A DNA stretch of 64,000 nucleotides from the NCBI GenBank assembly GCA_035524795.1, contig DATKOF010000014.1:1-64000 (forward strand). Reading direction: 5' to 3'. A model generated the notes under the pieces. It did no database searches, was not told where the DNA came from, and saw only the letters and a program-made list of their open reading frames with translations. Numbering within the stretch: the stretch's first letter is position 1; each line of letters opens with the position of its first letter. The stretch comes from DATKOF01 sp035524795. GTDB lineage: Bacteria > Pseudomonadota > Gammaproteobacteria > Burkholderiales > SG8-41. Of the stretch, positions 1 through 8,831 are shown piece after piece. A program made the translations under genes and the position numbers.

Positions 1-120
1 CAGGATGTGTTCAATTACATTGAGATGTTCTACAACCCGGTCAGACGGCACAGCTACAGCAACGGCCTGTCCCCGGTAAACTATGAAAAGCAGTACTTCG
101 AGAGGCTCGGAAGTGTCTAG
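1..120 (+). CDS. IS3-family transposase OrfB, C-terminal fragment (cut by window edge)
   Basis: Frame 1 is open from the first base to a TAG stop. It reads as the last 39 residues of an IS3-type integrase-core transposase, with the family's typical end: NYIEMFYNPVRRHSYSNGLSP followed by VNYEKQYFER. The catalytic DDE residues lie upstream of the window. It is followed by a matching element end, so this is probably the downstream end of an otherwise unseen insertion sequence. The family call rests on the tail only. Whether the whole element is intact cannot be told here. Confidence 0.85.
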   Translation, partial: QDVFNYIEMFYNPVRRHSYSNGLSPVNYEKQYFERLGSV

Positions 121-138
121 GAAATCAGGGGCGATTCA
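109..138 (+). repeat. Right terminal inverted repeat of the IS3-family element
   Basis: Read from the outside inward on the minus strand, the sequence begins TGAATCGCCCC and continues TGATTTCCTAGACACTTCC. This is the usual look of IS3-group ends, with terminal 5'-TG. The transposase stop codon lies inside it. The left end and the target duplication are outside the window, so the exact boundary at 138 is an inference from the terminal CA on the plus strand. Confidence 0.6.
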
Positions 139-365
139 GTCAGCTTGTATGTGGGTGACGGCAATCGCATGCGCAGATTCGTCGGTTCAACAAGTTACGA
201 ACAAATGTACAGAGGGCAGATAATTGATTTTTCAACATTGCCGCAAGTATTAGCTTATCCCCCGTCAAATTGCGTTTTCAACACTAAATTCCGGATACCC
301 TTAATAAATGGCACCACGCGAAATAATGGTGGCGCCATTATTTTTTGATGATTATCGGCATTAAG
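139..365. other. Non-coding gap between IS end and EPS cluster
   Basis: The sequence here is visibly more AT-rich than the rest of the window. One small open frame (145-348, plus) shows no ribosome binding site and no recognisable protein. The only clear element is a hairpin terminator near the 3' end. I see no promoter that I would defend. Confidence 0.6.
322..346 (+). terminator. Hairpin with T-run, terminator-like
   Basis: Arms AATAATGG (322-329) and CCATTATT (335-342) enclose the loop TGGCG, and the second arm runs into a stretch of T. As written it would stop plus-strand transcripts leaving the IS element. On the minus strand it sits just beyond the end of the exopolysaccharide run, although the T-run there is poorer. 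The stem is AT-rich but perfect. Confidence 0.6.
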
Positions 366-2126
366 TCAGGTTACCTGCCCACGGTACGCGCCGATTGAAT
401 AAGGCTGTTTCAACGGCACGCCGTTTTCATCAGTAAGATCAAAGCCGGGATAGGTTCCGCCCCCCACGCACGGGGAACCCGGCTTGAGCCGGAAATCCTT
501 TCTGACCTCATTCCTGAACCTGGGATCGCCGGAAATGTTGCCGGTATCATGGCTTGCAGCGCCGCTCTGTTTGATGAAAAGATTGTTGGCCAGAAGGTTG
601 GTGAAGGTCCGGTTGCCCTTGGCGGCGGCGCCCCCGCTGAAGAGAATATCCGCCTGCGGCCGGGCACCGTTGATATAAGTGGAGTTCTTCGGAACGCTCT
701 TGCAGATGTTGTTGAAAAAGGAATTGCTTTCCGATTCACAGCGTATTCCCCGCTTGTAGCCGACCACCGTATTATTGGCAACCACGTTCTGGACCGATTG
801 TGTGCCGAAGATGCTGATGCCGTCGCCGCCGAAGTCCGGATCGGTGTTGACGACCAGATTGTTGGCGATGATCGCGTGGTTGCCCGTATTGTTGCTCGAG
901 ATGCCGGCGGTCAGCATATTGACTACGACGTTGCCGATGATTCTGTTGCTTCCGAACGAACCATCGCCGCCGAACTTGATGCCGTTCTGGTCGCCGTTGC
1001 TTTCGTCCGCGTTCCAGTGCGGGTCGCTCATATAGGCGATGCGCGTCAGTTTCGCATCGTGAATATAGTTATCCCTGACCAGCACCCCGCCGCCGTAGAA
1101 CAGATCTATGCCGTCCTGATAGAAGCCGCTGACGTCGTTGCCGACGATTTCGCACGATTGATTGCGGTTGTTGAAATCTGCATAGCAGACTATGCCATCC
1201 ACGAAATCATGATCGCCGTCGGCAAACCCGAGGTCATGGATTCTATTGTTCCGGATCGAGACTGCCAGATCCCGGTTGTGCTGCCCGAACGACATGTTGA
1301 TACCCTTGAGAAATCCGCTGATATCGTTGCCGTCGATCGTGATGATGCTCGGTTTTCCCCCGCCGCCCTGCAACCCTATCGGCGCCCGGCTGTTCTTTCC
1401 GTTGCCGACGACGGTGCAGCCGGTAATGCGGATATTTCTGGAACCGTTGTTGGAGAAAATCGCGATATTCTGGGGATAATAGATCGGGATGCCGTTGTAT
1501 GGCTGCCCGCCGCACGGCGTCAGATCGCCCGGCGGATAATACAGATCCATCCGCTTCGCCGCCGGATTGTTCGCCTGCGTGCAGTTGAGCGGACTCGCTC
1601 CGGCGTAGATCGTGAGACTCTTCAGCGTGATATTGCAGGCCGTCCGGAAATTGACGGAAGCGCACAGCGCGCCGGCATTGGAGTTCAGACCAGCCAACCA
1701 GCGATCGTAGACAGGATGCGGGCCGAGTTGCCGGTTCATGAACGTGTAGTCGTTCGCCCGCGTGTCGATGACGCCCGGATCGCCGGAATAATCGCCGCGG
1801 ATGACCAGTCCATCCTGCCGGCCGGCGGCGGTGAAGCCGGCGCCGCCGAATTCGCCCTGATAACTGGCGAAGTCGATGCATTCTGCGTGCGTCCCGCACA
1901 CCCACAGCGTCGAGGAAACGCCAGTCACGTTCAACGCGCTCCATTCCCGGTCCGACATCGCGCTGAATCCGTTCCACGCGTTTTCGTAGGACGAACCGTC
2001 ACCCGCGCCGTAATTCCCTTCCCTTTTCGGGCGCACGTAGCGGACCGGATAACCAGCGGCAGCCGGCAACGCCGCGGCAGCAGCAGCCGCGCCGATAAAA
2101 ACCAGAAACCTCCGTCTGTCCAGCAT
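366..2126 (-). CDS. Tat-exported right-handed parallel beta-helix protein, last gene of the EPS run
   Basis: A 586-residue secreted protein. The N-terminus MLDRRRFLVFIGA, followed by an Ala-rich stretch to about residue 25, looks like a twin-arginine signal. The rest has the Asn/Gly-rich repeated turns of pectate-lyase-like beta-helices: repeated IxxNxI and NNTVVGY-type rungs, roughly residues 180-520. These folds occur in polysaccharide lyases, C5-epimerases and acetyltransfer-type alginate proteins. I cannot pick a catalytic set, so the activity is unassigned. The ATG at 2126 overlaps the TGA of the upstream glycosyltransferase (TGATG), so translation is probably coupled. An in-frame start 11 codons upstream would overlap further and is less likely. 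Its place at the end of an exopolysaccharide run suggests polymer binding, cleavage or modification outside the cytoplasm. Confidence 0.8.
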   Translation of the reverse strand: MLDRRRFLVFIGAAAAAAALPAAAGYPVRYVRPKREGNYGAGDGSSYENAWNGFSAMSDREWSALNVTGVSSTLWVCGTHAECIDFASYQGEFGGAGFTAAGRQDGLVIRGDYSGDPGVIDTRANDYTFMNRQLGPHPVYDRWLAGLNSNAGALCASVNFRTACNITLKSLTIYAGASPLNCTQANNPAAKRMDLYYPPGDLTPCGGQPYNGIPIYYPQNIAIFSNNGSRNIRITGCTVVGNGKNSRAPIGLQGGGGKPSIITIDGNDISGFLKGINMSFGQHNRDLAVSIRNNRIHDLGFADGDHDFVDGIVCYADFNNRNQSCEIVGNDVSGFYQDGIDLFYGGGVLVRDNYIHDAKLTRIAYMSDPHWNADESNGDQNGIKFGGDGSFGSNRIIGNVVVNMLTAGISSNNTGNHAIIANNLVVNTDPDFGGDGISIFGTQSVQNVVANNTVVGYKRGIRCESESNSFFNNICKSVPKNSTYINGARPQADILFSGGAAAKGNRTFTNLLANNLFIKQSGAASHDTGNISGDPRFRNEVRKDFRLKPGSPCVGGGTYPGFDLTDENGVPLKQPYSIGAYRGQVT

Positions 2127-3346
2127 CACACCTCCGCCCGCTTTCCGGCGCCGCCCCACGCCGCCTCGTACGCCGCAAGCAGCTTCGGCGCCTCATATTT
2201 CCATTCGAGTTCGGTTTCCACGCGCCGCCGGCCGAACTCGCCCATCGAGCGCCGCAATTCCGGGTTGTCGAGCAGTATCGTGATCTTGCGCGCGAGATCG
2301 ACGGCATCGTTCCTGTCCGCATAGAGCGACGCCTTCTGTGCCGAAAACCGGCCCTCGGTCAGGTCGAATTGCACGATCGGCTTGCCGAGCGCCATGTACT
2401 CCATGATCTTGTTCATCGTCGATTTGTCGTTCATCTCGTTGGCCACGTCCGGGTTAACGCAGACGTCGGCCGTGTTCAGCAGCGCCAGCATTTCCGCGTC
2501 CGGGACGCGGCCGGTGAAAGTCACGTAATCCGCGACCGCGAGCTCGTTGGCATAGGCCTTCATTTCCTCGAGGGCGGTGCCGCCGCCGACCAGACCGAAA
2601 TGGATGTCCTTCCGCTTCATCATGTACACGGCATGGTGGACCGCCAACAGCAGATAATCGATGCCTTCCTGTTTTCCCATCACGCCGACATAGCCGACCA
2701 GGTATTTCCTGCCGTGCTTCAGCCGCTCGTCCGGCGACATTATCTTCAGCCGCTCGAGGCTGGGGCCGCTGCGCACCACGAACACCCTGTCCGGCGGCAT
2801 TCCTCCCCGCTCGATCGCAATCCGCTTGTAGGATTCGTTGGTGGCGATCGAGATGTCGGCGCTGCTGAACGTCCAGTGCTCGAGTCTGAGCAGCAACCGG
2901 TAGAAAAAATCGCGGCGGCCGAATTTCGCCTCGTACAGTTCCGGATTGATGTCGTGATGGTCGAAGATGAAGCGCTTGCCCAGCGGCCTGAACGCCAGCG
3001 CGACCAGAAAAATCAGGTCCGGCGGATTACACGCATGAATCACATCGAAGCCGCGCGTCAGCAATACGCGCCACGACAGCACGAACATCCAGAACAGGGC
3101 GACCGCGTACTCGATCGCATAGCCCTTCGCGCCGCTTCCCTCGAGCGGCAGGGCGTAGCGGTAAATCGCGATGCCGTCGATCACCTCGAATTTCTTCTCG
3201 TAGCCCCTGCCGGTCGGACAGATGATGGATACCACGTAGCCGGCGTCGCGCAGCGTCGTTGCTTCCTGCCACACCCGGCGGTCGAACGGGCTCGGAAGAT
3301 TTTCGACGATGATCAGCACCCTGCGCTGCGCGGAACCTGGCGCCAT
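2126..3346 (-). CDS. Glycosyltransferase, GT4-like
   Basis: A cytoplasmic or membrane-associated sugar transferase of 406 residues with the two-Rossmann-domain GT-B plan. The N-terminal half contains PSPFDRRVWQEATTLRDAGY and an HACNPPDL segment. The C-terminal donor-binding half has FVVRSGPSL, the LVGGGTAL stretch and KIMEYMALGKPIV, which corresponds to the EX7E-type region. I chose ATG 3346 because GAAGGG lies about 6-7 bases upstream. A second ATG at 3352 abuts that site. The stop is overlapped by the beta-helix gene, and the GDP-mannose dehydrogenase lies 59 bp upstream. Donor and acceptor sugars are unknown. Confidence 0.9.
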   Translation of the reverse strand: MAPGSAQRRVLIIVENLPSPFDRRVWQEATTLRDAGYVVSIICPTGRGYEKKFEVIDGIAIYRYALPLEGSGAKGYAIEYAVALFWMFVLSWRVLLTRGFDVIHACNPPDLIFLVALAFRPLGKRFIFDHHDINPELYEAKFGRRDFFYRLLLRLEHWTFSSADISIATNESYKRIAIERGGMPPDRVFVVRSGPSLERLKIMSPDERLKHGRKYLVGYVGVMGKQEGIDYLLLAVHHAVYMMKRKDIHFGLVGGGTALEEMKAYANELAVADYVTFTGRVPDAEMLALLNTADVCVNPDVANEMNDKSTMNKIMEYMALGKPIVQFDLTEGRFSAQKASLYADRNDAVDLARKITILLDNPELRRSMGEFGRRRVETELEWKYEAPKLLAAYEAAWGGAGKRAEV

Positions 3347-3405
3347 GGACATCCCTTCACTGCCGGAGTGCACGGAATGTGCGTGCGATCCCGGATTGCG
3401 GCCGT

Positions 3406-4719
3406 CTACCAGCAAATGCCGTCGTACTTTCCTGGAACGCTTCTCGAATCCCTGACCCGCACCATGTCCACCACGCACTGCCCATCGCTCAGCCGCGCCG
3501 GGATGTCGCGGAATTCCGGCGCAGCGTTGCCGATGACCAGCGTTTCGGCGTGGGCCAGCACCTGATCGACGCTGTCGACCATCAACCGCGAAATATGCGG
3601 AATATGGTTCAGGATGAAATCGCGGTTCGCGCCGTGCAGGCTGGCGAGATTGACGTTGCGGTCGTAAAGAGTCAGGTCGTAGCCTTTCCCGATCAGCCTT
3701 TCGATCAGTTCCACCATCGGGCTTTCGCGCAGATCATCGGTGCCGGCCTTGAAACTGAAACCGAGCACGCCGACCTTGCGGCGCCCTTTCTCCGTCACCG
3801 CCCGGATACCGCGTTCGACCTGCTGCTCGTTGCTGGGCAGGATCGCGGCCAGGATCGGCGTGCCGACATCGAGGCTGCGCGCCCGGTACAGCAGCGCGCG
3901 CACGTCCTTCGGCAGGCACGATCCACCGAACGCAAACCCCGGCTTCAGGTAATAGGGCGAAAGATTGAGCTTGGTGTCCTGACAGAAGATGTCCATCACG
4001 CGGTGGCTGTCGAGCCCGGCCGCCTTGCAGATGTTACCGATCTCGTTCGCGAACCCGACTTTCAGCGCGTGCCAGGCGTTGTCGCAGTATTTGACCATCT
4101 CCGCGGTTTCGACATCGGTGCGGATCAGCGGCGCCGGCAGTTCCGCGTAAAGCTGCGCAAGAATGTCCCCGCTGCGCCGGTCGATCTCGCCGATCACCGT
4201 TTTCGGCGGATTATGGTAATCGTGCACCGCGGTGCCTTCACGCATGAATTCCGGATTCACGCAGATCCCGAATTCCGTTCCCGCCCGTTTCCCGGAATAT
4301 TCCTCGAGCGTCGGAACCACGACCTCGCGCATCGTCCCCGGCAGTATCGTGCTGCGGATCACGACGACGTGGAAATCCCGCTTGTCCTTCAGCGCTTGGC
4401 CGATCTGTTCGCACACCCGGCGCACATATTTCAGGTCGAGGCTGCCGTTGATCTGGCTCGGCGTGCCGACGCACACCAGCGACAGTTCGGTCTCGTTCAC
4501 AGCGGCTGTAACGTCGGCCCTCGCCGACAAGCTGCCGGCGGCAACCGCGCTTTCGATGATCTCCCCGATGTCCTTCTCGATCACCGGCGTCTTGCCGCCG
4601 TTGATCAAATCGATCTTGGCCTGGGCCGGATCCACGCCGACCACTCGATGACCATGGCTGGCGAGGCAGCCGGCAGACACCGCGCCGACATATCCCAGCC
4701 CCATCACGCTGATTTTCAT
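3406..4719 (-). CDS. GDP-mannose 6-dehydrogenase-type nucleotide-sugar dehydrogenase (AlgD-like)
   Basis: A 437-residue NAD-dependent oxidase converting a nucleotide sugar to its uronic acid in two steps. The N-terminus MKISVMGLGYVGAVSAGCLA is the Rossmann loop. GFAFGGSCLPKDVRALL carries the catalytic Cys at residue 268, the position it has in AlgD. CVGTPSQINGSLDL also resembles AlgD more than UDP-glucose dehydrogenases. The product would then be GDP-mannuronate, though UDP-sugar use cannot be excluded. ATG 4719 has AGAGGT upstream. A 190-bp leader containing a palindromic operator candidate precedes it, so the gene probably starts its own transcript with the GT and beta-helix genes. A separate ugd lies 11 kb away. 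Confidence 0.87.
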   Translation of the reverse strand: MKISVMGLGYVGAVSAGCLASHGHRVVGVDPAQAKIDLINGGKTPVIEKDIGEIIESAVAAGSLSARADVTAAVNETELSLVCVGTPSQINGSLDLKYVRRVCEQIGQALKDKRDFHVVVIRSTILPGTMREVVVPTLEEYSGKRAGTEFGICVNPEFMREGTAVHDYHNPPKTVIGEIDRRSGDILAQLYAELPAPLIRTDVETAEMVKYCDNAWHALKVGFANEIGNICKAAGLDSHRVMDIFCQDTKLNLSPYYLKPGFAFGGSCLPKDVRALLYRARSLDVGTPILAAILPSNEQQVERGIRAVTEKGRRKVGVLGFSFKAGTDDLRESPMVELIERLIGKGYDLTLYDRNVNLASLHGANRDFILNHIPHISRLMVDSVDQVLAHAETLVIGNAAPEFRDIPARLSDGQCVVDMVRVRDSRSVPGKYDGICW

Positions 4720-4896
4720 GGCACCTCTGCGAGAATAATTTTCCGCCCCGCGACTGCAACATGGGTATTGGCCGGCAGCCGGAGTTTTTTCGATCGGAAG
4801 GGGCAAATCGCCGCCTGCGGACGCAGGATAGCGGTCGAATATGAGAAGAATATGTTTGGAAGATTACGTATAAAAGACAGTAAATCCTCCTATAAA

Positions 4897-4912
4897 TAGT
4901 CCATGTGGACTA
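4897..4912. promoter_or_regulatory. 16-bp inverted repeat, candidate EpsA operator, before the GDP-mannose dehydrogenase
   Basis: TAGTCCATGTGGACTA has perfect 7-bp arms around TG. It is the most symmetrical of a family of sites also found before epsA, tpsB and a PEP-CTERM gene. It overlaps the stop codon of the heparinase-like gene and lies about 178 bp upstream of the dehydrogenase start. On the minus strand it is followed by TTTATAGGAGGATTTACTG and a TATACG hexamer, which could be a promoter. Binding by EpsA is inferred from genomic company, not shown. Confidence 0.55.
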
Positions 4913-6931
4913 GAAATCGATCTCCGTCATGAAGCGGGCGGTTCCACCGATCCGGGTCGTCCAGATCACGGTCGGAGCCGGAGTTTTTTCGTCGAAGCGG
5001 CGCGAAATCCATCCCGCAATCGGCTCCAGACTGCCGCAGAAAATCGCCGCATTCCCTTGCGCCGGCAATTGCATCCGGATCGATCGCAGGCCGTTGCGGG
5101 CCATCACTTCGTTTCCGGCCAGCGCGACCTCGCACTGTTCGGAGAAATGCCAGAACATTTCCACGCCGTGCCCTCCCGCGCATTCCAGAGCGTCTTCGAC
5201 CTGCAGCCGACGCGCCGGCTTGTCGAAGCGCAGCGTGCGGCGGTGGATCACGGGATCGGCGAGCCGTTGGTAACCGTCGTGCCGCGCTTCGAGCGCGTCG
5301 ATCACGGCGTCGCTGTGCCATGCGTCGCAGCGGGCGTCGGCCTTGCGCAGCCACATGAAGTTGCCGCCGATCACCGACTGGTCGAGGCCGTCGATACGCA
5401 GCGTATTGTGCGCGGAAGTGCCGCGGAAATAATCGCGCCACTGTCGCTGCGTGTGATAGGCGAAAGTACCGCTGTCCACCAGGAATTCCCAGCCGCCGAC
5501 CGAGAGCGTAAACGCCAGCGCATCGGCATGGCCGTGCGCGGCGATCGACAGATAACCGAGCGGGCCGGCGTCGGCGACAATCCGCACCTCATCCGCGGTT
5601 TCGAAATCCGTGCCGAGAACGAAGTAGCCGCCTTCCCGGAAAGCAGTCCTGACCGGCAGCCGCATCTGTCCCGCAGGTAATCGATCGAAGGCCTGCTGCG
5701 CGTCGTCGCCGAGCAGCCAGCGGGTTCTGTCGTCGAGCCGGCCGGCCTTGGCCCTGAAATCGGAACGATGGAACAGCACCGCGCCGGTTGCGAGCAGCGA
5801 GCGGCACTGATTGAATCCGCTCTCCTGGGAAAACTGCGCCACGCGGCCGTCATCGCTGTCGCCGATCATCGGCAGGTTGCCTGCGACATCTGCAATCGAC
5901 GCCAGAAATTCGAGCATGGACTCGATGCGCCGCCAGTACTCAGGGGAAAAATCTGCACCGGAGGCGCGCGCCGCCAAGCCGCATACCAGCAACAAGTCGA
6001 TCACGAACTGCTGATAGCAGACCGCCTGCTCGCGGTTGACTCCATCCGGCGTGTTCTGCAATTGCGCCTCGCGTCCCAGAATCGAGCGGGCGATGCGCTC
6101 CCATTTTTGCGCCTGCGTCCAGCATGGCCAGGTCACCGCCGCGACGAACACGCCGGCCGCTTCGCCGATCAGGTGGTTGTTGGCCGACGAGTAGCAGGAA
6201 AAATGACCGCTGATGAACTCCGCATGCAGGTAGACCATCTCCAGCCAGCGCATACGGAACGTTGAGCCGTCCGCAGACGCGAACAACTGCGACCGGTTGC
6301 CGCCGATCAACTGCCAGGCGATCGACCAGTGGATCAGTCGGATCGCCGGTTCGAACGCAGTCGACCAATTCGCGCCGTATGGATATGGGCAGGCCTCGAA
6401 CCAGCTTTCGAGATGCCGCCTGATGGCGGCCAGATACCGGATGTCATCGGTAAAGTTGTAGGCCTGGGCCAGAGTCACCAGATGCAGGTGCCGATTGGGC
6501 TCCCACAGATATTTGATGCTGCCGACCTGGCCGGACAGCCCGGTCTCCCGATAATCCAGCGTCTTGCCGAATGCCAGCGGCGCTTCGATTCCGGTTTTGG
6601 GATTGCGGTTCCACGCCGGCGGATCGCCGAGTTCGACATCCTTCATCGCAAACACGTCGTAGCGGCCGGCGAGGACGCGTTCCGCGGCGTCCACGTAAGG
6701 CCCCGGCGGCATGCCGCGGCCGCTGCCGACCCAGAACGCCGATTCTTTCGACAGGTCAGGCGCCGGGATTTCCCGCGGCAATCCGATGGTAAGGCGTTCC
6801 CACTGGATCACGGCGCGTTGCGTCAGCCGGTAGCCGATTTCGGACGGCGACATGCAGCGCAGCCGGTTCAGCATCCACGTCCACTTGTCCGGGGCGTCTG
6901 CGGGGATGTCGTTCGATATCCGCTGGTCCAT
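4910..6931 (-). CDS. Heparinase II/III-family polysaccharide lyase-like protein
   Basis: A 673-residue protein with the two-part plan of heparinase II/III and alginate-lyase-like enzymes. The N-terminal half is a helical toroid: NRHLHLVTLAQAYNFT, NWSTAFEPAIRLIHW and NNHLIGEAAGVF. The C-terminal half is a beta-sandwich with AAHGHADALAFTLSVGG, FLVDSGTFAYH and FRGTSAHNTLRIDG. No clear signal peptide is visible, which is usual for the copies that sit inside exosortase-type EPS clusters. It could trim or quality-control the uronate-containing polymer. ATG 6931 starts 26 bp after the upstream stop. An ATG at 6979 with a weak GGAA would overlap the upstream gene and is a possible alternative. Its TAG stop lies inside the 4897 palindrome. 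Confidence 0.85.
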   Translation of the reverse strand: MDQRISNDIPADAPDKWTWMLNRLRCMSPSEIGYRLTQRAVIQWERLTIGLPREIPAPDLSKESAFWVGSGRGMPPGPYVDAAERVLAGRYDVFAMKDVELGDPPAWNRNPKTGIEAPLAFGKTLDYRETGLSGQVGSIKYLWEPNRHLHLVTLAQAYNFTDDIRYLAAIRRHLESWFEACPYPYGANWSTAFEPAIRLIHWSIAWQLIGGNRSQLFASADGSTFRMRWLEMVYLHAEFISGHFSCYSSANNHLIGEAAGVFVAAVTWPCWTQAQKWERIARSILGREAQLQNTPDGVNREQAVCYQQFVIDLLLVCGLAARASGADFSPEYWRRIESMLEFLASIADVAGNLPMIGDSDDGRVAQFSQESGFNQCRSLLATGAVLFHRSDFRAKAGRLDDRTRWLLGDDAQQAFDRLPAGQMRLPVRTAFREGGYFVLGTDFETADEVRIVADAGPLGYLSIAAHGHADALAFTLSVGGWEFLVDSGTFAYHTQRQWRDYFRGTSAHNTLRIDGLDQSVIGGNFMWLRKADARCDAWHSDAVIDALEARHDGYQRLADPVIHRRTLRFDKPARRLQVEDALECAGGHGVEMFWHFSEQCEVALAGNEVMARNGLRSIRMQLPAQGNAAIFCGSLEPIAGWISRRFDEKTPAPTVIWTTRIGGTARFMTEIDF

Positions 6932-6957
6932 GTCCTGTCCGGTCGTCGCTGCCGATT

Positions 6958-8829
6958 TCACAGATAGATGCGATGCCATATTTCCAGGTTCAGCAGCGAC
7001 CACAGCAGTTTCTCGTGGTTCTGCCTGCCGTCGAGATGCTCACGTATCACGCGGTGCAGCGTCTGCGGATTGTAGTACTCGCGCGTCAGTGAACTGCCGC
7101 TCTGCAGATGGCTGAGCAGATATTCGCGCATCGTCGTGCGCAGCCATTCGTTGACCGGCACCCGGAAACCGACCTTCGGGCGGTTCAGAATACGCGCCGG
7201 CACCAGATGCCGCAGCGCATCGCGCAGCACCCACTTGGTATGCAGGCCGCGCACCCGGTAGCGATCGGGCAGCGAGGAAACGAACGCGACCAGTTCATCA
7301 TCGAGAAACGGCACGCGCGCCTCCAGCGAAGCCGCCATCGTCATGCGGTCGCCGCGTTCGAGCAGATTGTCGGGCAGCCAGCTGCTCTGGTCGAAACACA
7401 GAATGTTTCGCAACGTGCTGTTGTCCGCATTGACGGCAAAATTCCTGCACGGAAGTTGCCGCTGTCCCGACAGTCCCAGCCCTGCCAGTTCTTCGCGTTC
7501 GACCCGCGACAGCGCGCCGAACCAGCGCACGTAGCGGTCCTGGGCGTCGGGGAGGCTCAGATTGGTAATCGCGGTCTTCACGCGCCGGAAACGATAGGGC
7601 AACGCATGAGCCAGCGGTTCGATCAGATTCCGGCGCAGCGGAACCGGCAAAGCCTGATACGGACGGACGAAATTCTCCGCGACGTGCTTGGGATAGCCGG
7701 CGAGCACTTCGTCGCTGCCCTCGCCGGTCAGCACCATCTTCACGGTGCGCCGCGCTTCCTTCGCCAGCAGATAGATCGGCACGTCGGAAGGTTCCGACAC
7801 CGGCGCGTCGCGAAAATGCACCAGCTCGGCGAGCCGGTCGATCACATGGCGGTGCGACACCACCAGTTCGTGATGATTGGTGTTGAACAGGCGCGCCACC
7901 TCCGCTGCATACGACAGTTCGCTGTAGGCGCTTTCGCTGAATCCCACCGAATAGGTCATCACCGGAAAGCCGCTGTGCCTCGTCATCAGCGCGACGATCG
8001 CGGACGAGTCGAGTCCGCCGGAGAGGAACGCGCCGAACGGCACGTCGCTGACCATTTCGATCCTGACCGCCGCATCCAGCTTTTCGAGAAAGGCCGCGGT
8101 CACATCATGAGGCAGCGGGCCCGAAGCCGGCGGCATGCAGTCCGGCGGCGCATAGTACCGCCCCTCGCTGAGCGCGCCGTTTTCCCATACTGCGATAGTG
8201 CCGGGCAGCAGTTTGCGGATCCCGGCGAACAGTGTCCGCGGCGCCGGCACGTAGCGATACGCCAGATAGTCCCAGACACCTTCCATATCGACCTTCGCCG
8301 TCAGCGAAGGCAGCGCGAGCAGCGCCTTGACCTCGGACGCAAAGTAGATGCCGTCGGCATCCTGATGGATGAACAGCGGCTTTTCTCCGAAGCGGTCGCG
8401 CGCCAGCACCAGCCGCTGCGCTTTCGCATCCCACAACGCGAACGCGAACATGCCGCGCAGATGGTGCACCAGATCGCAGCCCCAGTGCTGATAGGCGCGT
8501 AGCAGCACTTCGGTGTCCGAATCGTGCTGGAAGCTGTAGCCGGCTTCGATCAGTTCGGCGCGGATTTCGCGGAAGTTGTAGATTTCACCGTTGAAGGTCA
8601 GCGTCAGACCGGCGGCGGCATCGCGCATCGGCTGATGGCCACCCGCCAGATCGATGATCGCCAGCCGGCGGTGGCCGAGCGCGACGCCGCGCACGCCATC
8701 GGCCGTGTCCTCGAAATACATCCCCTCATCGTCCGGCCCCCGATGCGCGATCGCGTCCGTCATCCGCTTCAGGGTGTCCGGCCCGCTGAGGGTGGATTTC
8801 CGCGCAAGCCAGCCGGCGATGCCGCACAT
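6958..8829 (-). CDS. Asparagine-synthase-like glutamine amidotransferase of exosortase/EPS clusters
   Basis: A 623-residue protein with two domains. The first is an N-terminal class II glutaminase with Cys2 (MCGIAGWLA), IAHRGPDDEG and ALGHRRLAIIDL. The second is a C-terminal ATP pyrophosphatase domain with FLSGGLDSSAIVAL and TGEGSDEVLAGYPKH. Length and features match the amidotransferase repeatedly found with exosortase systems (XrtA/PEP-CTERM amidotransferase type), not housekeeping AsnB. The likely job is amidation of a carboxyl, plausibly of a uronic acid or a precursor, but the acceptor is unknown. It starts 2 bp after the upstream GT stop, so the two are almost certainly co-translated. 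Confidence 0.9.
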   Translation of the reverse strand: MCGIAGWLARKSTLSGPDTLKRMTDAIAHRGPDDEGMYFEDTADGVRGVALGHRRLAIIDLAGGHQPMRDAAAGLTLTFNGEIYNFREIRAELIEAGYSFQHDSDTEVLLRAYQHWGCDLVHHLRGMFAFALWDAKAQRLVLARDRFGEKPLFIHQDADGIYFASEVKALLALPSLTAKVDMEGVWDYLAYRYVPAPRTLFAGIRKLLPGTIAVWENGALSEGRYYAPPDCMPPASGPLPHDVTAAFLEKLDAAVRIEMVSDVPFGAFLSGGLDSSAIVALMTRHSGFPVMTYSVGFSESAYSELSYAAEVARLFNTNHHELVVSHRHVIDRLAELVHFRDAPVSEPSDVPIYLLAKEARRTVKMVLTGEGSDEVLAGYPKHVAENFVRPYQALPVPLRRNLIEPLAHALPYRFRRVKTAITNLSLPDAQDRYVRWFGALSRVEREELAGLGLSGQRQLPCRNFAVNADNSTLRNILCFDQSSWLPDNLLERGDRMTMAASLEARVPFLDDELVAFVSSLPDRYRVRGLHTKWVLRDALRHLVPARILNRPKVGFRVPVNEWLRTTMREYLLSHLQSGSSLTREYYNPQTLHRVIREHLDGRQNHEKLLWSLLNLEIWHRIYL

Positions 8830-8831
8830 GG

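Noticed and set aside
145..348. Small plus-strand open frame after the IS end
   Set aside because: No ribosome binding site, no recognisable product, and it runs into a terminator hairpin.
549..2324. Plus-strand open frame opposite the beta-helix protein
   Set aside because: It lacks a ribosome binding site and its product shows no family. The minus-strand protein has a Tat signal and beta-helix repeats.
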